From Bergeyella porcorum (GTDB lineage: Bacteria > Bacteroidota > Bacteroidia > Flavobacteriales > Weeksellaceae): a stretch of DNA of 64,000 nucleotides. A program made the position numbers and the translations under genes. The stretch spans positions 186,001 through 250,000 of the forward strand of contig NZ_JBHMFD010000013.1 in the NCBI RefSeq assembly GCF_042427575.1, in the 5' to 3' direction. This document shows, in pieces, positions 9,901 through 18,964 of the stretch. The notes under the pieces were generated by a model, which saw nothing but the letters and a program-made list of their open reading frames with translations, was not told where the DNA came from and did no database searches. Positions within the stretch are counted from its first letter, which is position 1, and the number at the start of each line of letters is the position of its first letter.

Positions 9901-11327
9901 CCGCCGTTACTTCTATTTTTGAAGGAGAACAGATTGCCTTTAGAAACACCTCTACGGGGAATCCATTGCCTACTGAATTTAAGTGGACTATTACGCCAAG
10001 TGAAGGTGTTGAGTTTGTAGATTCTACAGATGCATCTCTTCATCCAAAAGTGAAATTTAATAAGATGGGAACTTATTCGGTAGCGTTGGAAGTAAAATCT
10101 GAACAGAATACCCATTCCATAATAAGAGAGAATTATATCACAGTAAATAGAATCTATAATGAAGCAAGAGATTTGAAATATTCACTTGACAATGCTTCTA
10201 AAGAGGTTCATTTAACTTGGGAAAGACCTATTATGAACATTCTGTATCAGGAAAGTTTTGAAACAGATGCTAATGCTAGTGGATGGACAGTTATTAATGA
10301 AAACAGAGATGGTTATACTTGGGTGCCACTAGGGGCAGGTTACAAAGGAAAGGCAATCGCATCGTTATCTTGGTTTTATGGTGGGCCCTTCGATGCAGAT
10401 GATTGGTTGATAACACCTAAGATGAGAGCAGGAGCTGAAGTATTAAGGTTTATGATGAGAGTGCCATATCCAGAGCGATATGATTTCTATGTGGTAGAAG
10501 CTCCAGAATCTGGTGAAACCCCTACAGTGGAACAACTCAAAGCAGGATATAAATTTCTGACTAATGAAGCACAAGGCACTATTAAAACCTATACGCTTCA
10601 AGAGTTTAATATAAAAGACCATACCAATAAAGATTTCTTTATTGCATTCCACCATAGAACTAAAGCTTCTGATGATGGTTCTGCTTTGATTATTGATGAA
10701 CTAGAAATAGGGTATGATAATACATTACCAAAGTCTAATTCAGGAAAACAGGTTGATGCTACGCAGTATGAGGATTATAAGTCTATCATCAAAACAAAGG
10801 AAAGAGTGGTGACATCTGAAGAGTTTTCTAAACCTAAAGTAATGACTTCGGAAGTCATTCAGCCATTTGGATTCATAGATATCCCTCGCCTCACAGGTTA
10901 TAGAATTGAGAAGAATGATGTAGCTCTTGTTACTAAGGATGGTGTGGATAATAGAACGCATACCGATGCTATTTCAGAAAATGGTTCATATACTTATAAA
11001 GTTTATGGCGTTTACTCTGATGGCAAAGAATCTGAACCAGTAAGCGTAACCATAGATATTGCTAATCTTTCCACATCCGATGTGAAGAAAGAAGGCTTGA
11101 AAATCTATCCAAACCCATCCGATGGAAGATTTGTAGTAGAAGCGGGCTCTGGCGTTACTTCGCTGAAAGCAGAAGTTTACGATATGAGTGGTAAGCAAAT
11201 CTATAAGCAAGACTTCAGAGGAAGCAAAGCAGACTTGAACCTGACCCAATATCCAAAAGGGGTTTATATCCTTAATTTAGTGGATAATAATGGTAAAAAA
11301 CAATCTGCGAAATTGATGATAAAATAA
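6906..11327 (+). CDS. Giant secreted S8 subtilisin-like protease with adhesin/PKD domains and T9SS sorting domain (copy 2)
   Basis: A 1473-aa paralog of the preceding gene with the same domain order. The signal peptide ends SFFFA/Q near residue 31. Catalytic residues are Asp137 in HEWDGG, His164 in SHATHVAG and Ser394 in GTSMASP, with Asn275 in AAGNP, so it should be active. The middle diverges most from copies 1 and 3. The second cleaved-adhesin domain reads LYQESFETDANASGW and lacks the ENFGTG...VTIIN pattern shared by the other two, and the linker before the FN3-like part differs. This suggests a different binding specificity. By contrast the last 261 coding bases differ from copy 1 at only 7 positions. 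The ATG is preceded by AAATAAACATTTAT, also found before copy 3. Surface exposure or release through T9SS is expected from the sorting domain. Confidence 0.93.
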   Translation: MKKSTKVKALLGNGLLPIAAGFMLMPSFFFAQTEKQLQAIKKETDFQALKVFQANKKKNTLTTKQLQLKAKEKGLLFSGESKGQYFQLKGFDRKTGKPIYYITTNAGAALGTATNKLNSSAGIFNLDGEGMKVHEWDGGAVNVAHREFGGRVVQKDKPSSNSSHATHVAGTMVASGVDAKAKGMAPKALLDTYDWTDDETEMVSAAMDGAILSNHSYGYLSGFVWGDYSGMTGWHWIGSDEDTEYKLYGKYTQSDREWDVIAQNAPFYLPVKAAGNPRGDGPEPGETHYVQVYNESTQKWEWKSSTKNRQKNGGEFGFDSVNQGGLGKNILVVGAAEKINGGYQKSSDVKMASFSAFGPVDDGRIKPDISGIGVGIYSTNTGGVAAYTTMGGTSMASPNVTGSLLLLQEHYKNLNNGAFMKAATLKALAIATANEAGDAPGPDYKSGWGLLNAYKAATAISTNGKYALISEKTLRNSTQDKISVTASGSEPLVVTIAWTDPAPKDLPSEDTLNERLATLVNDLDVRVRKNGEEFLPWKLNPEHPANAAEKGDNTVDNVEQIVIESPEAGAVYEIVVGHKGNLRKNKLITDANGDLQIDLENTTTQDYSLVVTGVNAGVKQDLTVKKINVKAELAEYGSQTPVEFEIENKGVESTSGGVLNYELINVDTGISVTSGSENLTDIPAGGVLKIEKTLDLSRSFVNYKIVAQVLLSGDEVAVNDKEEALVYGIVADLRPDETTHTFGFEDDFTKNGWQSEDVDADGSTWRKYESSGLAYKGTNFAINLAGGVKGTNDWLFSNPIKLKGGALYRVVLHTRKFQELEEGVQLFWGTEPKVTAMTNPIGQRIEVADFNQYTQNHFEFTVPSDQTVYIGFNHLAAADIETYAVALDEVVVQHAEMKPVVDFAASKVNPNTYETVSFQDKTLVASTQPVLSRQWIIEPATFEFKENTSAASENPKVRFTAEGTYKVILKVTNAKGEAEAVKEAYITAKNVAARAGFNAAVTSIFEGEQIAFRNTSTGNPLPTEFKWTITPSEGVEFVDSTDASLHPKVKFNKMGTYSVALEVKSEQNTHSIIRENYITVNRIYNEARDLKYSLDNASKEVHLTWERPIMNILYQESFETDANASGWTVINENRDGYTWVPLGAGYKGKAIASLSWFYGGPFDADDWLITPKMRAGAEVLRFMMRVPYPERYDFYVVEAPESGETPTVEQLKAGYKFLTNEAQGTIKTYTLQEFNIKDHTNKDFFIAFHHRTKASDDGSALIIDELEIGYDNTLPKSNSGKQVDATQYEDYKSIIKTKERVVTSEEFSKPKVMTSEVIQPFGFIDIPRLTGYRIEKNDVALVTKDGVDNRTHTDAISENGSYTYKVYGVYSDGKESEPVSVTIDIANLSTSDVKKEGLKIYPNPSDGRFVVEAGSGVTSLKAEVYDMSGKQIYKQDFRGSKADLNLTQYPKGVYILNLVDNNGKKQSAKLMIK

Positions 11328-11353
11328 GTTTTTATTATTAAATCAATAACAAG

Positions 11354-11388
11354 GAGGTCGTCCAGTAATGGACGGCTTCTTTTGTTTA
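11354..11388 (+). terminator. Terminator after protease 2
   Basis: GAGGTCGTCC pairs with GGACGGCTTC, then TTTTGTTT. It is a near copy of the terminator at 6667-6697. Confidence 0.7.
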
Positions 11389-11487
11389 ATGGTCGATGTG
11401 GAGATGGTTTTATGTTGTGTTTTGCATAGTGATTTTTCTATTGATAAAATGATAAATTTAGGTTATTGTTTTTGTATTTTCTTTTTG

Positions 11488-11506
11488 TTAAACAAATGTT
11501 TGTTTA
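11488..11506 (+). promoter_or_regulatory. Candidate operator upstream of protease 3
   Basis: TTAAAC-AAAT-GTTTGT at 11488-11503 resembles the 6-4-6 dyads before copies 1 and 2, and TAAACAAATGTTTGTTTA at 11489-11506 is itself nearly palindromic. Closer to the start, a GTTAATATTG(C/T)TGGGT block at about 11560 is shared with copy 1 (about 2154). Confidence 0.4.
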
Positions 11507-11595
11507 TTATAATATTTTTATTTTGTTTGTTTTTTATCTTGCGTATATGGTAAGATATGGTTAATATTGTTGGGTAATTTTAAACAAACATTTAT

Positions 11596-14500
11596 ATGAA
11601 GAAATCTACATTTGGTAGAATACTAGGAATGAATAGTACTTTGCCTATTGCAGCGGGCTTTATGCTAATGCCGTCTTTCTTTTTTGCACAGACAGAAAAG
11701 CAAGTGCAGTTAATTAAGAAAGAAACTAATTTGCAAGCATTGCAGGCGTTGCAAAAGAATTTGAAAAAAAACACGCTTACTACAAAGCAGTTGCAAGCAA
11801 AAGCTCAAGAGAAGGGACTTTTGTTTTCGGGGGAATCTAATGGGCAGCACTTCCAGTTGAAAGGCTTTGATAGAAAAACGGGAAGACCCCTTTATTATGT
11901 TACGACAAATGTAGGGGCGGCTCTAGGAACAGGAACCAATAAGTTGAATAGCTCTGCTGGAATTTTTAATCTTGATGGGGATGGAATGAAAATTCACGAA
12001 TGGGATGGCGGTGGTGTATTGACATCGCATCAGGAGTTTGGGGGTAGAGTGAAACAGAAAGATTTGGCAGCGGGGGCTAATTCTCACGCAACGCACGTGG
12101 CAGGAACTTTGGTGGCTTCTGGAGTAGATGCAAGGGCTAAAGGGATGGCACCAAAGGCTAACTTGGATGCTTACGATTGGACAGATGATGCAGCAGAGAT
12201 GGTGCAGGCGGCTTTAGATGGTGCATTGGTGTCTAATCACTCCTATGGATTTCTTGGAGGATTTGTTTGGGGAAACTATTCGGGGACTACGGGCTGGCAC
12301 TGGGTAGGTTCGGATGATGATACGGAGTTTAAGTACTATGGAAAATATACAGAGAGTGATAGAAATTGGGATGTTATTGCACAGAATGCTCCATATTATT
12401 TACCCGTAAAGGCAGCTGGAAACCCAAGAGGAATGGGACCAGAGCCGGGTGGTGTACACTATGTTCAGGTCTTTAATGAAGATACTCAAAAATGGGAGTG
12501 GAGAGAATCTACCAAAACGCGTCAGAAGAATGGTGGGGAGTTTGGGTTTGATAGTGTGAATCAAGGTGCATTAGGAAAAAACATTCTTATTGTAGGGGCT
12601 GCAGAAAAAATGGCAAATGGCTACAAAACTGCTTCTGATGTGAAGATGGCGAGTTTTAGTGCCTTTGGACCTGTAGATGATGGTAGAATCAAGCCAGATC
12701 TTTCTGGGATTGGGGTAGGAGTGGTTTCTTCTGTGACGCCTAATGCTACATCTTATGCGGCTTCTAATGGAACCTCTATGGCATCTCCTAATGTGGCAGG
12801 GTCTTTAATCTTGCTTCAAGAGCATTATAAAAACTTGAACAATGGTACCTTTATGAAAGCAGCTACATTGCGTGCTTTAGCTATTGGAACGGCTAATGAA
12901 GCGGGAGATGCGGTAGGACCAGATTATAAAAGTGGTTGGGGATTGCTTGATGCTCATAAAGCAGCGGTAACCATTTCTACCAACGGGCAGTATGCTTTGA
13001 TTTCGGAAAGAACCCTAAGGAATAAAAATTCAGATAGAATCCAAGTTGTGGCGTCGGGTTCCGAGCCTCTTGTAGTGACTGTTGCTTGGACGGATCCTGC
13101 TCCGAAAGATTTACCAAGTGATGGCGAACTGAATAATAGACTGCCTACTTTGGTGAATGATTTGGATATTAAAATTACTAAAAATGGAGTGGAATATTTG
13201 CCGTGGACATTAGACCCTGTAAATCCAAATAATCCTGCTGTAAAAGGGAATAATGTGGTGGATAATGTGGAGCAAGTGGTGATAGAAAATCCTGAAGCAG
13301 GGGCTACTTATGAAATAGAGGTGTCTCACAAAGCAGACCTTAGAAAAAATAAGTTTGTTTATGACGCAGATGGTAATCTGTTGGTAGATTTGGAGAAAAC
13401 CACTACTCAAGAATATTCATTGGTTGCCACAGGTGTCAATGCAGGTGTTAATATAGATTTGGCCCTTAAAGGAATAAAAGTAGCCGTACCTAATGTTCAA
13501 TACACTGCTGCAACGCCCGTAGAGATTGAAGTGGAAAATAAAGGAGCTCAATCAGTAACGGGGGCTAAAGTTAAGTATGAATTTATTAAAGTAGCAACAG
13601 GAGAAGTAGTGTCTTCAGGAGAGTTGCCTTTATCTGAAATTGCATCTAAAGAGGTACAGAAAGTAACCGCTAATGTGAATCTTACAGAGCCTTTTGTAGA
13701 TTTTAAATTTGTGGCAACTGTAGAGTTTGATGGCGATGAAGTAAGTGTAAACAATAGAGATGAAATCAATGCGTACAGTTATTTGGTAGATGTTACGGCT
13801 CAAGACAAGTCGTTTTCTTTCGGTTATGAAGAGGATTTTGCAAGCAGAGGCTGGACGGCAGAGGATGTGAATGGTGATGGTAGAGCTTGGATGAAATATG
13901 TGGATGCTAATTTGGCTTATGCAGGAACTTCAATTGCAGTAAGCTTCCCAGGAGGAGGAAAAGGAACAGATGATTGGATGTATTCTAATCCGCTAAAAGT
14001 GAAAGGAGGCGTACCTTATAGATTATCATTCTATTTGGGAAGAGCCCAATCAATGAACGAAAAAGTGGCGGTTTATTGGGGTAATAATCCTGATAAAGCA
14101 GGAATGAATCAGCTGGGTAGTATCGCTGTAGAAACGCCTTCAGCGGCTTATAAAAGATATGTGTATGAATTTACACCAGATGCGGATCAGGTGATTTATT
14201 TAGGATTCCATCATAAAATGCAGGCAGAGGAAGAGTCTTATGCCGTATTGCTGGATAATGTAGATCTTCGATATGCTCAAGGAAAACCAATGGTGGATTT
14301 TAGAGCAAGTAAAGTTAATCCTAATACATTTGAAGAGGTAACATTGGTAGGTGATGTGGTAACTACAGCATCGCAACCTATTTTGTCTCGTGAGTGGGTG
14401 ATAGAGCGAGTAGGAGGTGCTGCGGAAGACTTTGTCTATTCTAATGGTTTTGATAAAAATTCTGAAAGTCCAAAAGGGGTGTTCACCAAAGAAGGAAAAT

Positions 14501-16056
14501 ATACCGTAACCTTGAAGGTGAGCAATTCAGAAGGGGAAACAGTAGAAACCAAAACAGCTTATATCACAGCAAAAAATACAGCGGCTGTGGCAAGGTTTAC
14601 CAATACCTCTCCTGTTATTTATGAGGGAGAAGTGGTGAAGTTTACCAATACTTCTACAGGAAATCCTTTGCCAACGGAATTCAAATGGACGGTAACCCCT
14701 AGCGATGGGGTAGAGTTTGCCAATGGTACAACAGCTGCATCTACTCACCCAGATATTAAGTTTGCTAAAGAAGGAAAATATAGCGTCGCATTAGAAGTGA
14801 AATCTTTGGTGAATACAGCAACTGTTACAAAAGCTGATTTGATTACCGTAAAAGGGCTTTATAATCCAGTGCAAGACTTAGCAGGGCAATTGGAAACTGA
14901 TAAAGTAGCACTTACTTGGGAAAGACCATTGATGAATCCAGATTATGAAGAGAACTTTGGTACGGGTACGCCAACCAGACCTGCTGGTGTTACGGTGATT
15001 AATAAAGGAGATCAGCGTGCTACTTGGTCTGTACAGAGTTTATTTGCCACTTCTGGAAACGGGTTGATGAGTCAATCTTGGTATAATTATGAAAATATAG
15101 ATTCAGACGATTGGTTCGTTACGCCTAGGATACGATCTGGAGCAGAGGTGTTAAAATTTGCAGCGGGACATAGAAGACTAGAAAGATATGATGTCTATAT
15201 CGTAGAGGTAGAAGATGGTAGAGCCATAGATGAAGACTACTTGAAAGCGGGGCATAAGGTGTATTCGTTTGAAGGTACAGAGCTGACACAAGGTATTGGA
15301 AAATTTGTGACCAGAACAATAGATATCAAAAATTATACAGGAAAAGATTTCTATCTAGTGTTCCATCACAGAACTAAAGCAGAAGATGCAGGAAGAGAGT
15401 TGGCACTAGATGATATCATGGTAGGTTATAATGATAAAACTACTACCGCGGCTGCAGGTAAGGTATCTGGGGTTAATTTGGTAGATAATCCATTGGTGAA
15501 GTTCCAAGAGGGACAGGAGTTGGTAACTCAGCAAGAGATTGCAGCTCATTTTGAAGATCCATCTTTAGCTACTGCTAATACCAATGTTGTTATGGGAGTG
15601 TTAGACTTGCCAAAACTAGTTGGTTATAAAGTAGAGAAAGTCAATACAGGGGTAGTGAAAGAAACCAATGATGTTGCGGATAAAAGCTATGATGAGGTGG
15701 TAACAGCCAACGGACTCTATGCTTATGATGTGTATGCATTGTATTCTGATGGTAAGATTTCAGAACCGAAGAGGGTAGAAGTAAATATCACCAATCTTTC
15801 CACATCCGATGTGAAGAATGAAGGCTTGAAAATCTATCCAAACCCATCCGATGGAAGATTTGTAGTAGAAGCAGGCTCTGGCGTTACTTCGCTGAAAGCA
15901 GAAGTTTACGATATGAGTGGTAAGCAAATCTATAAGCAAGATGTTAGAGATAACAAAGCAGACTTGAACCTGACCCAATATCCAAAAGGGGTTTATATCC
16001 TTAATCTAGTGGATAACAACGGTAAAAAACAATCTGCTAAGTTGATGATAAAATAA
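11596..16056 (+). CDS. Giant secreted S8 subtilisin-like protease with adhesin/PKD domains and T9SS sorting domain (copy 3)
   Basis: A 1486-aa paralog, closer to copy 1 than to copy 2 over most of its length. The signal peptide ends FFFA/Q. Catalytic residues are Asp137, His164 and Ser394 in the same motifs as copy 2. The order is S8 domain, jelly roll, CARDB-like domain, cleaved-adhesin, two PKD domains, second cleaved-adhesin (ENFGTGTPTRPAGV), FN3-like segment and sorting domain with KIYPNPSDGRF. The FN3-like segment is almost identical to that of copy 1, including the VEKVNTGVVKETNDVADK region. In the sorting domain the DFRGSK of copies 1 and 2 is replaced by DVRDNK. Gaps of about 265 bp with terminators between the three genes argue that each is transcribed separately. 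Confidence 0.93.
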   Translation: MKKSTFGRILGMNSTLPIAAGFMLMPSFFFAQTEKQVQLIKKETNLQALQALQKNLKKNTLTTKQLQAKAQEKGLLFSGESNGQHFQLKGFDRKTGRPLYYVTTNVGAALGTGTNKLNSSAGIFNLDGDGMKIHEWDGGGVLTSHQEFGGRVKQKDLAAGANSHATHVAGTLVASGVDARAKGMAPKANLDAYDWTDDAAEMVQAALDGALVSNHSYGFLGGFVWGNYSGTTGWHWVGSDDDTEFKYYGKYTESDRNWDVIAQNAPYYLPVKAAGNPRGMGPEPGGVHYVQVFNEDTQKWEWRESTKTRQKNGGEFGFDSVNQGALGKNILIVGAAEKMANGYKTASDVKMASFSAFGPVDDGRIKPDLSGIGVGVVSSVTPNATSYAASNGTSMASPNVAGSLILLQEHYKNLNNGTFMKAATLRALAIGTANEAGDAVGPDYKSGWGLLDAHKAAVTISTNGQYALISERTLRNKNSDRIQVVASGSEPLVVTVAWTDPAPKDLPSDGELNNRLPTLVNDLDIKITKNGVEYLPWTLDPVNPNNPAVKGNNVVDNVEQVVIENPEAGATYEIEVSHKADLRKNKFVYDADGNLLVDLEKTTTQEYSLVATGVNAGVNIDLALKGIKVAVPNVQYTAATPVEIEVENKGAQSVTGAKVKYEFIKVATGEVVSSGELPLSEIASKEVQKVTANVNLTEPFVDFKFVATVEFDGDEVSVNNRDEINAYSYLVDVTAQDKSFSFGYEEDFASRGWTAEDVNGDGRAWMKYVDANLAYAGTSIAVSFPGGGKGTDDWMYSNPLKVKGGVPYRLSFYLGRAQSMNEKVAVYWGNNPDKAGMNQLGSIAVETPSAAYKRYVYEFTPDADQVIYLGFHHKMQAEEESYAVLLDNVDLRYAQGKPMVDFRASKVNPNTFEEVTLVGDVVTTASQPILSREWVIERVGGAAEDFVYSNGFDKNSESPKGVFTKEGKYTVTLKVSNSEGETVETKTAYITAKNTAAVARFTNTSPVIYEGEVVKFTNTSTGNPLPTEFKWTVTPSDGVEFANGTTAASTHPDIKFAKEGKYSVALEVKSLVNTATVTKADLITVKGLYNPVQDLAGQLETDKVALTWERPLMNPDYEENFGTGTPTRPAGVTVINKGDQRATWSVQSLFATSGNGLMSQSWYNYENIDSDDWFVTPRIRSGAEVLKFAAGHRRLERYDVYIVEVEDGRAIDEDYLKAGHKVYSFEGTELTQGIGKFVTRTIDIKNYTGKDFYLVFHHRTKAEDAGRELALDDIMVGYNDKTTTAAAGKVSGVNLVDNPLVKFQEGQELVTQQEIAAHFEDPSLATANTNVVMGVLDLPKLVGYKVEKVNTGVVKETNDVADKSYDEVVTANGLYAYDVYALYSDGKISEPKRVEVNITNLSTSDVKNEGLKIYPNPSDGRFVVEAGSGVTSLKAEVYDMSGKQIYKQDVRDNKADLNLTQYPKGVYILNLVDNNGKKQSAKLMIK

Positions 16057-16081
16057 AAGATTATTATCAATGAAAGAGAAA

Positions 16082-16108
16082 AGAGACGGCATAAGCTGTC
16101 TCTTTTTT
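16082..16108 (+). terminator. Terminator after protease 3
   Basis: AGAGACGGC and GCTGTCTCT form a 9-bp stem with one G-T pair and an ATAA loop, followed by seven Ts. On the minus strand it is followed by TTTTC and may also end valS transcripts. Confidence 0.75.
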
Positions 16109-16159
16109 TGATTTTAGCAATTATTAAATGTGAGGATAAAATGTTGAAAGACTAAACCA

Positions 16160-16190
16160 AAAGGTTATCCTTTTTCGGACAGCCTTTTTT
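16160..16190 (+). terminator. Second terminator between protease 3 and valS
   Basis: AAAGGTTATCC pairs with GGACAGCCTTT at nine of eleven positions around a short loop and is followed by a T-run. It lies in the convergent gap. Confidence 0.5.
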
Positions 16191-16211
16191 ATAAAAACGA
16201 TGATTTGCTAA

Positions 16212-18827
16212 TTACAACCCCTTCAATTTCTCTTCTAATAGAGCGATTTTTTCTTGGGCGTCGCGTTGTTTTTTGCGTTCGTTTTCTACAATTTCTGGTT
16301 TGGCATTGGCGATAAACTTTTCGTTGCTTAGTTTTTTCTCCACCGAAACCAAGAAGCCTTTTAGATATGCCAATTCCTCTTCGGTTTTCTTTTTCTCTTC
16401 TGCTAAATCCAGATGTTCACTGAGTGGTATGGAAACTTCCGTTGCCCCCACCAAGAAAGTAAAGCTCGGCTTATCGGTTTTTCCTGCGAAGTGAATTTCG
16501 GAAACATTCGCCAATTTTCTTACAATAGCTTCGTTTTCAAAACGCTCTGCATTGGTAAAAATCTCCACCTCTTCTCTCGGTGAAATTCCTTTGCTTTGAC
16601 GGTAGTTTCTCACCCCTGAAATCAATTCTTTAGCAAAATCAAAATCTGTAATCGTTTTTTCTTCAAAACCTTTTGCTTTTCTTTGCTGAGCTACCACAAG
16701 GGCTTCTGTCACTTTTCTTTCAGCGATGTTTTGCCACAATTCTTCCGTTAAGAACGGCATAAATGGATGCAAGAGTTTCATCAGTTCGCCAAAGAAATTC
16801 ATCGTTTCATCATAGACTTCTTGCGAAATGGCTTCCCCGAAATTAGGTTTTACCGCTTCTAAATACCACGAGCAGAAATCATCCCAAATCAATTTATAAA
16901 TCAAATGCAAGGCATCGGAAATTCTGAACTTTTCAAACTGCTCCTCAATTTCCAAAATTGTTTTATCAAGCTGATTTCTAAACCATTCTATTGTTTGTTT
17001 TTCAGCTTCTCCTGCTGGTTTGTTTTCTTTGTTCCAACCTTGAGTCAAGCGGAAAGCATTCCAAATTTTGGTAGCGAAATTTCGCCCTTGAAGCATTAAA
17101 TCTTCATCAAACAACAAATCGTTCCCTGCCGCAGAACTCAATAGAATACCTACTCTTACGCCATCTGCTCCGTATTTATCAATCAATTCTATTGGGTCTG
17201 GCGAGTTACCCAAAGATTTAGACATTTTTCTTCTCTGTTTATCCCTTACAATCCCTGTGAAATACACATTTTTAAAAGGTATTTCGCCTCGCCATTCCAA
17301 TCCTGCCATTATCATACGAGCAACCCAGAAGAAAATAATATCTGGCCCTGTAACGAGGTCTGCCGTTGGATAATAATAATTAATATCTTTATTTTCAGAG
17401 TCTAGCAAGCCATCAAATACCGACATTGGCCACAACCAAGATGAGAACCAAGTATCCAAAGCATCTTCATCTTGACGAAGGTCATTAGCCGTTAGCGATT
17501 GGCAATTAGCCTTTTGCCTTGCTAATTCAAGAGCTTTTTCAATATTTTCCGCCACCACGAAATCATTTTCGCCCTCGCCATAATAGTAAGCAGGAATTTG
17601 TTGTCCCCACCACAATTGACGAGAAATATTCCAATCTCGGATATTTTCCATCCAATGTTTATAAGTATTTTTGAACTTCTCTGGGTGGAATTTCACCTCG
17701 TCATTCATCACCACATCAAGGGCTGGCTTGGCAATTTCAGCCATTTTCAAGAACCATTGCTGGGAGATTTTAGGTTCAATTACCGCTCCTGTTCTCTCGG
17801 AAGTTCCCACTTTATTCACATAATCTTCTGCTTTTAACAAAAGATTTTTCTCTTCCAATTCTTTTGCGATAAGTTTTCTTACCTCAAATCTGTTTTTCCC
17901 TGCATAATGCAATCCGTGTTCGTTTAGATTGGCATCATCATCAAGGGCATCAATCATTGGTAAATTATGCTTTTGTCCGATTTCATAATCGTTCAAATCG
18001 TGGGCAGGCGTGATTTTCAAAGCACCTGTACCAAATTCTATATCCACATAATCATCTTCAATAATTGGAATTGCACGATTGACAATCGGAACAATCACTT
18101 TTTTACCTTTTAGATGGGTATATCTTTCATCATTCGGATTGACACAAATAGCCACATCACCAAAAATAGTCTCTGGACGCGTAGTAGCAACAGTTAAAAA
18201 CTCCTCCGAACCTTCAATTTGATATTTAAGGAAATAGAGTTTTCCGTTTTGTTCTTTGAAAATTACTTCTTCATCAGAGATATTGGTTTTAGCTTCTGGG
18301 TCCCAATTAACCATTCTGTAACCTCTGTAAATCAGACCTTTGTTGTATAAATCCACAAAAGATTTAATTACTTGCTCCGATAATTTCGGCTCCATTGTAA
18401 AGCGGGTTCTGTCCCAATCGCAAGAGCAACCGAGTTTTTTTAATTGTTCTAAAATAGTTCCACCATATTGATGTGTCCAATCCCAAGCGTGTTTCAGGAA
18501 CTCTTCGCGGGTAATATCAGATTTATTGACCCCTTCGGATTTTAGTTTTGCCACCACTTTGGCTTCTGTTGCAATGGAAGCGTGGTCTGTCCCAGGCACC
18601 CAAAGGGCATTAAACCCTTGCATCCTAGCACGGCGAACCAACACATCTTGAATGGTATTATTCAGCATATGTCCCATATGGAGGATTCCCGTAACATTGG
18701 GCGGTGGAATTACGATGGTATAAGCCGGTCTATCATCTGGCTCTGAGTGGAAGAATTTGTTTTCCAACCAGAAGTTGTACCATTTTTGCTCTGTATCCTG
18801 AGGATTGTATTTATCTGATATCTGCAT
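16212..18827 (-). CDS. valS: Valine--tRNA ligase
   Basis: An 871-aa class I aminoacyl-tRNA synthetase that charges tRNA-Val in the cytoplasm. The HIGH signature appears as HMGH at residues 50-53 after PPPNVTGIL, and KMSKS lies near residue 531 in RRKMSKSLGN. The editing domain lies between them (TTRPETIFGD, FGTGALKITPAHD). The C-terminus carries the charged coiled-coil arm typical of ValRS (LAEEKKKTEEELAYLKG...). Length and motifs are complete. It is transcribed alone, convergent with the proteases and divergent from the DUF1573 gene. Confidence 0.98.
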   Translation of the reverse strand: MQISDKYNPQDTEQKWYNFWLENKFFHSEPDDRPAYTIVIPPPNVTGILHMGHMLNNTIQDVLVRRARMQGFNALWVPGTDHASIATEAKVVAKLKSEGVNKSDITREEFLKHAWDWTHQYGGTILEQLKKLGCSCDWDRTRFTMEPKLSEQVIKSFVDLYNKGLIYRGYRMVNWDPEAKTNISDEEVIFKEQNGKLYFLKYQIEGSEEFLTVATTRPETIFGDVAICVNPNDERYTHLKGKKVIVPIVNRAIPIIEDDYVDIEFGTGALKITPAHDLNDYEIGQKHNLPMIDALDDDANLNEHGLHYAGKNRFEVRKLIAKELEEKNLLLKAEDYVNKVGTSERTGAVIEPKISQQWFLKMAEIAKPALDVVMNDEVKFHPEKFKNTYKHWMENIRDWNISRQLWWGQQIPAYYYGEGENDFVVAENIEKALELARQKANCQSLTANDLRQDEDALDTWFSSWLWPMSVFDGLLDSENKDINYYYPTADLVTGPDIIFFWVARMIMAGLEWRGEIPFKNVYFTGIVRDKQRRKMSKSLGNSPDPIELIDKYGADGVRVGILLSSAAGNDLLFDEDLMLQGRNFATKIWNAFRLTQGWNKENKPAGEAEKQTIEWFRNQLDKTILEIEEQFEKFRISDALHLIYKLIWDDFCSWYLEAVKPNFGEAISQEVYDETMNFFGELMKLLHPFMPFLTEELWQNIAERKVTEALVVAQQRKAKGFEEKTITDFDFAKELISGVRNYRQSKGISPREEVEIFTNAERFENEAIVRKLANVSEIHFAGKTDKPSFTFLVGATEVSIPLSEHLDLAEEKKKTEEELAYLKGFLVSVEKKLSNEKFIANAKPEIVENERKKQRDAQEKIALLEEKLKGL

Positions 18828-18852
18828 ACGATTTTATTTTGGCTTTATTTTT

Positions 18853-18861
18853 GCAAAAATA
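18853..18861 (-). promoter_or_regulatory. -7 box of valS
   Basis: On the minus strand this reads TATTTTTGC, fitting TAnnTTTGC, 26 bases before the valS ATG. Confidence 0.55.
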
Positions 18862-18903
18862 ACGAAAACAAAAATTTAAAAATTCGTTTATCAAAAATAT
18901 TTT

Positions 18904-18912
18904 TAACTTTGC
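18904..18912 (+). promoter_or_regulatory. -7 box of the DUF1573 gene
   Basis: TAACTTTGC, a perfect TAnnTTTGC box, about 52 bases before the ATG. Confidence 0.6.
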
Positions 18913-18964
18913 ACCTTAAAATTAATCCAAAAAAGGAATTATTTTAATTTAAATTTTATTAGTT

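Noticed and set aside
2192..16056. True gingipains (C25 family)
   Set aside because: The Asp/His/Ser motifs are those of subtilases; only the accessory adhesin and sorting domains resemble gingipain regions.
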